Source of the DNA: Caulobacteraceae bacterium
GTDB lineage: Bacteria; Pseudomonadota; Alphaproteobacteria; Caulobacterales; Caulobacteraceae
NCBI GenBank assembly: GCA_028291305.1
Contig: JAQGII010000373.1
Span: 1-16,299, forward strand
Direction of reading: 5' to 3'
DNA length: 16,299 bases
Shown: in pieces, positions 1-7,443 of the stretch
How the letters are laid out: each line of letters starts with the position of its first letter
Numbering within the stretch: position 1 is the first letter of the stretch
Notes under the pieces: model-generated
The model's database searches: none
The model's input: the letters and a program-made list of their open reading frames with translations, nothing else
What the model was told of the DNA's origin: nothing
Made by a program: the position numbers and the translations under genes

Positions 1-1047
1 CGGCGCGGCTTCGGCGGCGATGGGGCCGGTGATCAGGCTCAGCAGACCGAAGGCGAAGCCGGCGCTGATGAACAGCAGGATGAACAGCAGCGGCAGGTTG
101 GAGCCGTCGGTGCGCATGAACAGCACCAGGAAGACGGCGCCGACGAGGAAGCCGAGCACGGCCATCAGCCGGCGGCCGAAGAAGTCGGACGCGGCCGGAA
201 TTCCCCATTGCCCGGCGAAGCCGCCAAAGCCGATGGCCGAGGCGACAAAGCCCATCTGCTGGTCGGACAGCTTGAGGTAGCCGGTCAGGTAGGCCGGGCT
301 GAAGGCGCTGATCACGAAGATGCCGCACATGGCGCACAGCAGGGCGATCATGCTCAGCAGCACGTTGCGATGGGCGAACATCCCCTTGACGCTGAATTTC
401 GGCGTCGCAGCCCGCTGCGCGGCGGTCATCTTGGAGGTGATGGTCGCCGGTTCGCGGATGGTCAGGGCGACCAGCACGGCGACGATCAGGCCCGGAATGC
501 CGACGATGCCGAACACCCAGCGCCAGCTCATCACCTGCAGCAGTTGGGTGGCGATAATCGGCCCGAAGCCCAGGCCGAACAGGGCGAAGGCGCTCTGCTG
601 CAGGCCCAGGTTGAACCCGCGCCGGGAGGGCTTGGACGCCTCGGCGACAGTGGCGAAGCTGGTCGGGCAGAAGGCGCCTTCGGACACGCCCATCAGCGCC
701 CGCATCATGAACATGGCCATCAGGCTGCCGGTCATGCCGGAAAACCCGGACAGCAGGGAGAAGACGATCAGCGCCGGCACCAGTACCTTCTTGCGGCCGA
801 AGCGGTCGGAAAGGCTGCCCATGAACAGGGACGACACGCCCCAGGCGATGCCGAGGGCGGCAATCAGATTGCCGATGTCGGCCGGCGGGTTGGCCAGGTG
901 CAGGTCGGGAACCATGGTCGAGGCCTTGGCCCCCGCCAGGTCGGCGATCACCCACCGGTCCAGACCCACCAGGCCAAAGCCGAGGGTCAACAGCGTGACC
1001 GCCTTCCACTCGTAGCCGGTATCCCACGACTTGGAGCTGTCCGACAT
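1..1047 (-). CDS. MFS transporter, C-terminus cut by window edge
   Basis: This is a major facilitator superfamily permease of the inner membrane. The frame is open from the ATG at 1047 to base 1, giving 349 residues without a stop, so the last part (probably under 100 residues of a usual 400-450) lies outside. Alternating hydrophobic segments run throughout. The loop 2-3 signature GSLSDRFGRKK is at residues 77-87, and a related copy, SDFFGRR, follows in the second half. An AGGGA-like ribosome binding site precedes the ATG. The gene starts 53 bp after the aldehyde dehydrogenase on the same strand, so it is probably the last visible gene of the hydroquinone dioxygenase operon. By position it may import an aromatic precursor, as aromatic acid/H+ symporters do. 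The substrate cannot be read from the sequence. The family call is firm; the substrate is inference. Confidence 0.9.
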   Translation of the reverse strand, partial: MSDSSKSWDTGYEWKAVTLLTLGFGLVGLDRWVIADLAGAKASTMVPDLHLANPPADIGNLIAALGIAWGVSSLFMGSLSDRFGRKKVLVPALIVFSLLSGFSGMTGSLMAMFMMRALMGVSEGAFCPTSFATVAEASKPSRRGFNLGLQQSAFALFGLGFGPIIATQLLQVMSWRWVFGIVGIPGLIVAVLVALTIREPATITSKMTAAQRAATPKFSVKGMFAHRNVLLSMIALLCAMCGIFVISAFSPAYLTGYLKLSDQQMGFVASAIGFGGFAGQWGIPAASDFFGRRLMAVLGFLVGAVFLVLFMRTDGSNLPLLFILLFISAGFAFGLLSLITGPIAAEAAP

Positions 1048-1100
1048 TTTCACCGTCCCTATTTGCGCTCCCGGCGATCCCGGCAGCCTTTGTTATGGTC

Positions 1101-2597
1101 TTACCGCCGGTAGAAGGGCGGGATCTCCGCGTCCACATTGACCCAGACGGATTTGGGCTGGGTGTATTCCCGCATCGCCTCGAAGCCCATTTCCCGACCG
1201 TAGCCGGACTCCCCTACCCCGCCGAACGGCGAGCCGGGGTGCACGCGCTTGTAGCAGTTGATCCACACCATGCCGGCGTGGATGGCCTTTGCGAAGCGGT
1301 GGGCGCGCTGGATGTTGCTGGTCCAAAGGCCCGCCCCCAGTCCGTAGGAGACGCCGTTGGCCAGGGCCAGGGCTTCCTCGTCTGTCCTGAAGGTCGTCAC
1401 GGAGACGAACGGGCCGAACACCTCTTCGTTGGAGACCCGGTCGCCCGGCTCGGCGGTGACGATGGTCGGCTCGATGAAATAGCCCCCCGCCAGCGCGCCG
1501 CCCTCGGGCACGCGGCCCCCGGCCAGGATTTCGCTGCCCTGCTGCTTGGCCACCTCGATGAAGTTCAGCACGCGCTCGTGGTGCACCTTGGAGGTCAGCG
1601 GCCCCATCTCGGTTTCGGTGTCGAGCGGATCGCCCATCCTGATCGAGCGGGCCAGACCGATGAAGCGCTGCAGGAACTCGTCCTTGACGCTCTCATGGAT
1701 GATCAGGCGCGAGCCGGCGATGCAGGCCTGGCCCTGGTTGTGGAAGATGGCGAAGGCCGATCCGCCTACGGCCGCCGGGATGTTGGCGTCCTCGAAGATG
1801 ATGTTGGGGCCCTTGCCGCCCAGCTCCAGCTGCACCTTCTTCAGGTTGCCCGCCGAAGCCTGCACGATCTTGCGACCGACGTTGGTGGAGCCGGTGAAGG
1901 ACACCTTGCCGATGTCTCGGTGCTCGGCGATGCGCTGCCCCACCGTATGACCGTAGCCCGTCAGGATGTTGACCACGCCGGGCGGGAAACCGACCTCGGT
2001 GATCAGTTCGCCGATGCGCAGGGCGGACAGCGGCGTGATCTCCGACGGTTTGAGCACCACGGTATTGCCGGCCGCCAGCGCCGGGCCCAGCTTCCAGCTG
2101 GTGAACATCAGCGGGAAGTTCCACGGCACGATCTGCCCGACGACCCCGATCGGTTCGCGCTCGACATAGTTGAGGAAGCCCGCGTCGACCGGGATGACCG
2201 AGCCTTCCAGCTTGTCGGCCATGCCGCCGAAATAGCGGTAGCAGAGGACCGTGCGGGGCAGGTCCAGGTTCATGCAGTCGCGCACGGGGTGGCCCGTGTT
2301 CATCGCCTCCAGGCGCACCAGGTGGTCGGCGTCCGCCTCGATGCGGTCGGCCAGCTTCAGCAGCAGCCGCCCGCGATCGTGCGCCGCCATTCGCCCCCAG
2401 GCCGGGGCCGCCGCCTTGGCCGCCAGCACCGCCCGCTCGACGTCCTCTTCGCGCGCCTCGGCGACCGAGACGATCGTGGAGCCGTCGTAGGGATTGATCA
2501 CGTCGATGGTTGCGCCGGCCAGGCCGTCGACCCACTGTCCGCCGATCAGAAGTTTGGTCTGGATGGCCGAAGCCGAGACCGGTTCAAGCTTGGCCAT
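1101..2597 (-). CDS. Aldehyde dehydrogenase, probable 4-hydroxymuconic semialdehyde dehydrogenase (PnpE-type)
   Basis: This is a 498-residue NAD(P)-dependent aldehyde dehydrogenase of normal length. The oxyanion-hole Asn is N160 in PWNFP, K183 lies in LKPSE, and the general base is E258 in LELGGK. The catalytic Cys is C292 in GQACIAG, and EEVFGPF is at 391-397, so all expected catalytic residues are present. By sequence alone it resembles betaine-aldehyde/general ALDHs. The specific call comes from context: its ATG is 4 bp past the stop of the hydroquinone dioxygenase large subunit. That enzyme makes 4-hydroxymuconic semialdehyde, which must be oxidised to maleylacetate, and a maleylacetate reductase gene lies upstream. 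No good ribosome binding site precedes the ATG, which suggests translational coupling to hqdB. The family is certain; the substrate is a well-supported inference. Confidence 0.9.
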   Translation of the reverse strand: MAKLEPVSASAIQTKLLIGGQWVDGLAGATIDVINPYDGSTIVSVAEAREEDVERAVLAAKAAAPAWGRMAAHDRGRLLLKLADRIEADADHLVRLEAMNTGHPVRDCMNLDLPRTVLCYRYFGGMADKLEGSVIPVDAGFLNYVEREPIGVVGQIVPWNFPLMFTSWKLGPALAAGNTVVLKPSEITPLSALRIGELITEVGFPPGVVNILTGYGHTVGQRIAEHRDIGKVSFTGSTNVGRKIVQASAGNLKKVQLELGGKGPNIIFEDANIPAAVGGSAFAIFHNQGQACIAGSRLIIHESVKDEFLQRFIGLARSIRMGDPLDTETEMGPLTSKVHHERVLNFIEVAKQQGSEILAGGRVPEGGALAGGYFIEPTIVTAEPGDRVSNEEVFGPFVSVTTFRTDEEALALANGVSYGLGAGLWTSNIQRAHRFAKAIHAGMVWINCYKRVHPGSPFGGVGESGYGREMGFEAMREYTQPKSVWVNVDAEIPPFYRR

Positions 2598-2601
2598 GTA
2601 A

Positions 2602-3627
2602 CTAGAACTGGACCGAAACGACCGGCGCCTCGCCCTTCTGGATCATCTCCGGGATCTTGCTCGAGGCGTTTTCCCAGACCAGCAGCATCGCGCGCTTGTC
2701 GGCATAGCCGGTGTGGCGGATGTCGGCGGGCATGCAGGAGACGTCCCCCGCCTTCATGATGACGCGCGCCCGGTTCTTGCCGGAGGCCTTGTCCTTCACG
2801 TCCCAGACGATCTCGTCGGTCAGCACCACGAACCACTCGCAGCGGTCGTTGCCGTGATCGACGGGCAGGATGAATTCCTCCGACGTCGGACAGAACAGGC
2901 TGTCGCCCACCACCGAGCAGACCGACGGGTTCCAGGTCACGTCCGAGCGCGACAGATAGGCGAACAGGTTGAAGGCGCTGACCTCGTTCTCGAAGCCGGG
3001 CTCGACCTCGATCACCGGAGCGTCCTGGGGCACGTCGGCGAACATGCGGTTGACGGGGAAGCCGTTGGCATCGGTGCGCACGGGCGTATCGCCCGGCAGG
3101 CCCACCATGCGCGTGGCCGTGACCCGCGCCCGCTCCACCGCCTCGTCGTTGGCGCCGTGCTTGCGGCCCCATGGACCACCCGTCTCCATCGGCGCGGCGA
3201 AGGGGTCGTAGCCCTCGTTGGTCCAGTCGCCGATCATCGTCTTGAACAGCGGCATCAGCACGTCCGACGGGAAGCGCTCGGAGAAGTCGCGGCCGGCGGC
3301 CCGGAAGGCGTCGTTATATAGGCCGGCGAACATGGTCACTTCGCCGTAGTGGTTGGTGGTGCCGAACACCCCGTCGAAATTGACCGTGCCGTAGAAGAAG
3401 CCCCAGGCGATGTCGCGCATCAGCGCGCGCAGGAAGTAGTCGACCGGGATCACGTGACTGCCGCCCGGCCAGGTGATGCGCGCGAAATATTCGTCGCGCT
3501 TGAACTGGAAGCTGCCGGCCTCGAACGAGCGGTAGCCGTTGACGTTGTCGGCGGGCAGAACCTTGGTGTGGCGCGCGAGGTTCTCGGAGCTGGGTGAGGC
3601 GTTGCCGGCGGACTCGAGCATGGCCAT
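2602..3627 (-). CDS. hqdB: Hydroquinone 1,2-dioxygenase, large (catalytic) subunit
   Basis: This 341-residue protein matches in size and sequence the large subunit (HapD/PnpD/HqdB, about 38 kDa) of the two-subunit Fe(II) hydroquinone dioxygenase. That enzyme cleaves hydroquinone to 4-hydroxymuconic semialdehyde. The iron ligands I recall from the PnpCD structure are His256, Asn258, Glu262 and His303. They have exact counterparts here as H258, N260, E264 (motif HGNDRCE) and H305 (ADIRHTG), with identical spacing. The start at 3627 follows an AAGGAAA ribosome binding site. An in-frame ATG two codons later is less well placed, and the longer open frame upstream overlaps the previous gene and is not needed. 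The gene lies 50 bp after the small subunit and 4 bp before the semialdehyde dehydrogenase, as expected for one operon. The enzyme is cytoplasmic. Confidence 0.93.
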   Translation of the reverse strand: MAMLESAGNASPSSENLARHTKVLPADNVNGYRSFEAGSFQFKRDEYFARITWPGGSHVIPVDYFLRALMRDIAWGFFYGTVNFDGVFGTTNHYGEVTMFAGLYNDAFRAAGRDFSERFPSDVLMPLFKTMIGDWTNEGYDPFAAPMETGGPWGRKHGANDEAVERARVTATRMVGLPGDTPVRTDANGFPVNRMFADVPQDAPVIEVEPGFENEVSAFNLFAYLSRSDVTWNPSVCSVVGDSLFCPTSEEFILPVDHGNDRCEWFVVLTDEIVWDVKDKASGKNRARVIMKAGDVSCMPADIRHTGYADKRAMLLVWENASSKIPEMIQKGEAPVVSVQF

Positions 3628-3677
3628 GACGGATTTCCTTGACTGGAACGGGCTGAAGGAGACGGGGCGCGGCGAAT

Positions 3678-4178
3678 TCAGGCGGCGGTCTGGCATATCT
3701 CCGCCCACTTCTGGACAGTGACGAGGCCTTCGATGGTCTGGATCATCATGGCGCCCGGCTGGTTGGCGTGGAAGCGGTAGGCGGCGCCGCGGGGAAGCAG
3801 CCCCATATGCCCGCGCCGCAGCACCAGGCGCCCCATCTTGCGGCCTTGCGGCATGTCGGCCAGCGGCGTCGCGCCCTGGGTTCCGGGCTCCACCGCCGCC
3901 TTGTCCAGCTTGACCAGGTGGACTTCGATCTCGCCGTCCATGCACAGCACGAATTCGTCGTGGTCGGCGGCGTACCAGCCGGACGTCCCTTCCGCCCTGG
4001 CGGCTTCGATCACGTATTCGAAGTTCTTGGCCACCGCGACGCGCTCATAGGGCGCCGAGCTGGAGGCGACGTCGAAGACATTTGAGAAGACATAGTTCTT
4101 GGGATCGTCGTCGACGATCTCGACACGCCCCTTGTCGAAGTCCTGCAAGGAACCAAACCTGGTCTGATAGTTGGTCAT
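3678..4178 (-). CDS. hqdA: Hydroquinone 1,2-dioxygenase, small subunit
   Basis: This 166-residue protein resembles the small subunit (HapC/PnpC/HqdA, about 19 kDa) of two-component hydroquinone dioxygenase, and it sits directly before the large subunit as in known clusters. It has a cupin-like beta pattern: an HDEFVLCMDGEIEVHL stretch at 73-88 and a GHMGLLPRGAAYRF stretch at 123-136. The small subunit is not expected to hold the iron; it supports the catalytic subunit in a heterotetramer. The ATG at 4178 is preceded by a purine-rich AGAAGGTAGAG leader. It is the first gene of its unit. The 21-bp-spaced direct-repeat operator at 4299-4333 lies 120 bp upstream of the start codon. Confidence comes from the pairing with hqdB as much as from its own sequence. 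Confidence 0.9.
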   Translation of the reverse strand: MTNYQTRFGSLQDFDKGRVEIVDDDPKNYVFSNVFDVASSSAPYERVAVAKNFEYVIEAARAEGTSGWYAADHDEFVLCMDGEIEVHLVKLDKAAVEPGTQGATPLADMPQGRKMGRLVLRRGHMGLLPRGAAYRFHANQPGAMMIQTIEGLVTVQKWAEICQTAA

Positions 4179-4298
4179 GTCCCGACTCTACCTTCTCGCC
4201 TGTCGCGCCTCCGGCTCGAACTGCCGCCGGCGCCCAGCGCCGAACGTCAGAGCGCGAAGGCTTCTCACCACGGGAAAACTGAGCTTACGGGCGCCAAG

Positions 4299-4333
4299 CG
4301 TCCTGCACGAACCGCGTTTCTTTCTGCATGAAA
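4299..4333 (-). promoter_or_regulatory. Probable AraC-type operator A upstream of hqdA
   Basis: Two direct copies of CTGCAYGAA begin at 4303 (CTGCACGAA) and 4324 (CTGCATGAA), exactly 21 bp apart. The two arms, cgtcctgcacgaa and ttctgcatgaaa, are identical to those at 7992-8026, while the 10 bp between them is not conserved. AraC-family activators typically bind two direct half-sites about two helical turns apart. The gene transcribed away from the site is hqdA, 120 bp downstream. A weak TTGGCG at the -35 side follows the site in the direction of transcription, and no good -10 box is seen, as is usual for activator-dependent promoters. Assigning it to the AraC regulator at 4378-5283 is inference. 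Confidence 0.75.
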
Positions 4334-4355
4334 GCTGCAAGGACATGGCCTAACG

Positions 4356-4373
4356 CGGCGCGCCCAGGCGCCG
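4356..4373 (-). terminator. GC-rich hairpin after the araC-family gene
   Basis: A perfect 6-bp inverted repeat, CGGCGC and GCGCCG with a 6-base loop, lies 4 bp past the stop codon of the AraC-family gene. There is no T-run after it in either direction, so it is at best a weak or Rho-assisted terminator. It could equally be a chance hairpin in GC-rich DNA. Confidence 0.3.
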
Positions 4374-4377
4374 TTCG

Positions 4378-5283
4378 TCAGGATTGGGCGGCGCGCCGGA
4401 AACTGGCCGGCGTCACGCCGGTCAGCCGGCGGAATACCCGGGTCAGATGTTCCTGGTGGCTGAAGCCGCACTCCAGCGCGATTTCGGCGATGGGTTCGCG
4501 CTGCAGCAGCAGCCGCTTGGCGCGCTCCACCCGCATCGAGATCAGATACTGGTGCGGCGGCGCGCCCGTGGCGGACTTGAACCGGCGGGCGAAATGGCTG
4601 GGGCTGAGACCCGAGGCGTTGGCGACATCCGCCAAGGTCAAGGGCTCGCAGAGATTGCTCTCCATATAGTCGATGGCCCGCTCCACCTGGGCGCGGCTGA
4701 GCCCGCCGAGGGGCGCGATGACCGTGTCCGCCAGCGAGGAATGCTTGCGCAACAGGTGGGCGGCCAGCAGCCGGGCCAGGTAGTCCACATACATCTGGGA
4801 GGACGGGTCGTGATGCATCAGCACATCGCGCACGCTCAGGGCGAGCTGTTCGATCAGCGGATCCTGCACGCCCAGCCGGGGCAGCAACTCGACGTCGCCG
4901 TGGGCCCTCATGCCGCAGTCGTCGGCCACCTCGTCGATCACCTGCTGGCGCAGATACAGGTGCAGGCTGTCCAGATAGCCTTCCAGGCGCACGCCGAAGT
5001 CCACCCCGCCGGGCAGCATGAACAGCCCCCCGGGCGCGATCACGCGTCGCGACTGCGACTTGCCGAGGGCGCGCGCGACACCCACCGGTCCGTCCAGATG
5101 CAGAATGATCAGATGGTCGTCGACCGCCGCGAATTCAGCTTCGTACGGCGCCTCGCGCTGGGTCGAAGCATAAAGCGAACTCCATCCCAGTCCATCGCTC
5201 GCCACGCGAACTTGGTTCTCTGGGCGCCACAATATGCCGTGCGTCTCCTGGACGCTGAAGCCGTCGATAAGGCCGGAGCTCAT
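4378..5283 (-). CDS. AraC-family transcriptional regulator of the hydroquinone cluster
   Basis: This is a 301-residue regulator. Residues 1 to about 190 form a ligand-sensing domain with the look of the cupin-type AraC N-terminus. Residues about 195-298 are the DNA-binding domain with two helix-turn-helix motifs, at about 217-238 (LADVANASGLSPSHFARRF) and 264-287 (PIAEIALECGFSHQEHLTRV), ending in the family GVTPASFRR motif. GGAGA stands 4-5 bases before the ATG at 5283. It lies between the two catabolic units on the same strand, 105 bp after the intradiol dioxygenase. It could be read through from that unit or use its own start in the AT-rich stretch 5357-5386, where only a weak TACTAT is seen. 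The likely effector is hydroquinone, hydroxyquinol or a parent aromatic. It is the only regulator in the cluster, so it is the natural partner of the two repeat operators. Confidence 0.92.
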   Translation of the reverse strand: MSSGLIDGFSVQETHGILWRPENQVRVASDGLGWSSLYASTQREAPYEAEFAAVDDHLIILHLDGPVGVARALGKSQSRRVIAPGGLFMLPGGVDFGVRLEGYLDSLHLYLRQQVIDEVADDCGMRAHGDVELLPRLGVQDPLIEQLALSVRDVLMHHDPSSQMYVDYLARLLAAHLLRKHSSLADTVIAPLGGLSRAQVERAIDYMESNLCEPLTLADVANASGLSPSHFARRFKSATGAPPHQYLISMRVERAKRLLLQREPIAEIALECGFSHQEHLTRVFRRLTGVTPASFRRAAQS

Positions 5284-5388
5284 GCGATCTCCATGCGCCT
5301 TCTTTCCCTATGCCTTGGTTCTTATCGCGCCCGTATTGGGCTGGGCGCGTTGAGCAGAATAGTAGGGATTTTTGAATAAAATACCAGT

Positions 5389-6282
5389 TCACCGTTGCGC
5401 AGCCGGTGCGGCGGCGGCGGCCGGGGCGCGCTTGAGGCCGAAGCGGTAGTCGAGCCGTCGCCAACGCCGGTCCATCCGCCGCCCGTCCGGCGCCACGCCG
5501 GGCGCCTGCGGGGGGAAGGGGTCGATCAGTCCGGACTTCACCCCGAACACGGCGTCGCTTTCCAGATAGCGGTCGCCGGCGACGAAGATGTGGGTGACCA
5601 GGGTCTCGTAGCCTGGCGCGGCCACCATGAAATGCAGGTGCGCCGGTCGCCAGGGGTGGCGCTTGGTGGCGGTCAGCATGTCGCCCACCGGCCCGTCGTA
5701 GGGGATGGGATAGGCGGTCGGCGCGATCGACCAGAAACGCACCCGCCCCTCCTCGTCCGCGAACAGCCGGCCGCGCAGAGCGGCGCCCTCCAGGTCGCTG
5801 CGCTGCACGTCGTAGTAGCCCTCGCTGTCGGACTGCCAGACGTCCACGGTCGCCCCGGCCAGGGGCGCGCCCTCGGGCGAGGTGAACTGGGCATCGACAT
5901 AGAGCGGCTCGCCGGGCTGGCCGGCCGAGATGTCCGCGCCGTTCGCGAACACGGGCGGATCCTCGACGTAGAAGGGACCCAGGACCGTGGTCTCCGTGGC
6001 GCCTTCGGGCATCCGGTGGTTGATGGCGTCCACCAGCATCGACACGCCCAGGGTGTCGGACAGCAGGATGAATTCCTGGCGGCTGTCCGAGCAGATCTGG
6101 CCGGTGCGGGTCAGGAACTGGATCGCGCCCATCCACTCGTCGAAGCTGGGCTCCACGTCGCGCACGAAGTCGTGCAGATGATGCACCAGGCTCTCCACGA
6201 TCTGCTTCAGCCTCGGATCGGGCGTGTCCTTGAACCGGTCGATCACCTCGTCGGTGATGGTGTGCTCGTCGACGTCACGCAT
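5389..6282 (-). CDS. Hydroxyquinol 1,2-dioxygenase (intradiol, PnpG-type)
   Basis: This 297-residue intradiol ring-cleavage dioxygenase has an N-terminal helical dimerisation/linker domain (about 1-100) followed by the beta-sandwich catalytic domain. The Fe(III) ligands are visible: Y157 in GYYDVQ, Y191 in AYPIPYDGPVG, and H215 and H217 in WRPAHLHF. GYYDVQ and YPIP..DGPVG are typical of hydroxyquinol 1,2-dioxygenases rather than catechol or chlorocatechol enzymes. It would cleave 1,2,4-trihydroxybenzene to maleylacetate. Its ATG overlaps the end of the maleylacetate reductase gene by 8 bp, with AGAGG just before it, so the two are translationally coupled. The Ala/Pro-rich tail (286-297) is probably disordered. 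A broader catechol-type substrate range cannot be excluded. Confidence 0.92.
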   Translation of the reverse strand: MRDVDEHTITDEVIDRFKDTPDPRLKQIVESLVHHLHDFVRDVEPSFDEWMGAIQFLTRTGQICSDSRQEFILLSDTLGVSMLVDAINHRMPEGATETTVLGPFYVEDPPVFANGADISAGQPGEPLYVDAQFTSPEGAPLAGATVDVWQSDSEGYYDVQRSDLEGAALRGRLFADEEGRVRFWSIAPTAYPIPYDGPVGDMLTATKRHPWRPAHLHFMVAAPGYETLVTHIFVAGDRYLESDAVFGVKSGLIDPFPPQAPGVAPDGRRMDRRWRRLDYRFGLKRAPAAAAAPAAQR

Positions 6283-7366
6283 GGACGACCTCTATGGATG
6301 GAGTGCTGGCCGCGGGTCGGCGGCCGAAAAAGGCGTCGTCCAACAGGGCCCGGATCGCGCCCCGCTCGATCGGCCGGGGATTCCAGTAGGGGTTGGACAC
6401 CGCGATGTCGGCGGCGCGGTCCAGGTCGGCCTCGCGCATGCCCAGCGCCTGCAGCGACGTCGGCGCGCCCAGCGACCGGGCGAGGTCGAACAGTCCGCGC
6501 GGGGTGTCCGTCACGCCCAGGGCCCTGGCCGCCCTGGCCATCGCCTCGGGGGCGGCGGCGGCGTTGTAGGCCGCCGCATGCGGCAGGACCACCGTGTGGG
6601 TTTCGGCGTGCGGCAGGTCGAAGGTCCCGCCCAGCGTGTGGCAGAGCTTGTGATGCAGCGCCATGCCCACCGAGCCCAGCACCACGCCGCAGGCCCAGGC
6701 GCCGTACAGGGCGTCCGAGCGCGCCTCGCGGTCCTGCGGGTTCTGGGCGATCTCCGGAAGCGCCTTGCCCAGGGCCCGGATGCCTTCCTCGGCGATCAGC
6801 GAGACGATGGGGTTGGCGTCCTGGGTGTAGAGCCCCTCCACCGCGTGGGCGATGGCGTTCATGCCCGAGGTGACGGTCAGGCCGACCGGCAGGGTCAGGG
6901 TGAGGTCGACGTCGTAGATGATCACTTCGGGCAGGATCTTCGCGCTGCGCTGGGTGGTCTTAAGCCCGTCCTTGGTTTCACCGAGGATGGGCGTGGCTTC
7001 CGAGCCGGCATAGGTGGTCGGCGCCACGATCTGCAGCAGGTCGGTGCGCAGGGCGATGGCCTTGCCCAGACCGGTCGTGGAGCCTCCGCCGAGCGCCACC
7101 GTGCAGTCGGCGCGGGCCGCGCGCACGGCGTCCAGCGCGCGCGCGGTCACCTCGACCGGCGTGTGCATCGTCGCCTCGCCGAACACGCCCGCGCTGAGCG
7201 GGCCCAGCCGTTGGCTGAGGGCCCGGGCGGCCTCGATCTGCTGGGGCGTGGACAGGACCAGCGCGCGGCTGCAGCCGTGCGCAACGATCTGATCGGCCAC
7301 CTGGTCCAGGGTCCCGAAGCCGAAGATGACCTTGCTCGGCAGCCCGGCATAGGTGAACGGCTGCAT
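6275..7366 (-). CDS. Maleylacetate reductase (iron-type alcohol dehydrogenase family)
   Basis: This 363-residue protein is of normal length for maleylacetate reductase, which reduces maleylacetate to 3-oxoadipate with NAD(P)H at the end of the hydroquinone and hydroxyquinol routes. It has the nucleotide-binding GGGSTTG at 93-99, GMNAIAHAVEG at 168-178, and the block HHKLCHTLGGTFDLPHAETH at 238-257 that is typical of maleylacetate reductases within the family. The ATG at 7366 has a GGGAGAG ribosome binding site. The gene overlaps the intradiol dioxygenase by 8 bp and follows the DUF6152 gene by 77 bp. It is the shared exit for both ring-cleavage branches, so its presence is the main reason to treat the two units as one pathway. 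Confidence 0.93.
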   Translation of the reverse strand: MQPFTYAGLPSKVIFGFGTLDQVADQIVAHGCSRALVLSTPQQIEAARALSQRLGPLSAGVFGEATMHTPVEVTARALDAVRAARADCTVALGGGSTTGLGKAIALRTDLLQIVAPTTYAGSEATPILGETKDGLKTTQRSAKILPEVIIYDVDLTLTLPVGLTVTSGMNAIAHAVEGLYTQDANPIVSLIAEEGIRALGKALPEIAQNPQDREARSDALYGAWACGVVLGSVGMALHHKLCHTLGGTFDLPHAETHTVVLPHAAAYNAAAAPEAMARAARALGVTDTPRGLFDLARSLGAPTSLQALGMREADLDRAADIAVSNPYWNPRPIERGAIRALLDDAFFGRRPAASTPSIEVVHA

Positions 7367-7443
7367 ATTCTCTCCCGATCGCGCGCCAACGTCCCGCCCG
7401 ACCTGCCGTAGTCCCGGCGTCAGGCGGGGTCAAATGGCCTGGA

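Noticed and set aside
2269..2277. TTCATGCAG, a single match to the operator half-site inside the ALDH gene
   Set aside because: There is no second copy 21 bp away, and the bases are explained by the coding sequence (Cys-Met-Asn).
208..2759. Long plus-strand open frames of 301 and 554 codons opposite the MFS and ALDH genes
   Set aside because: They are antisense to genes with clear catalytic motifs. Their His/Arg/Gly/Gln-rich composition is typical of shadow frames in GC-rich DNA, and they have no family motif.
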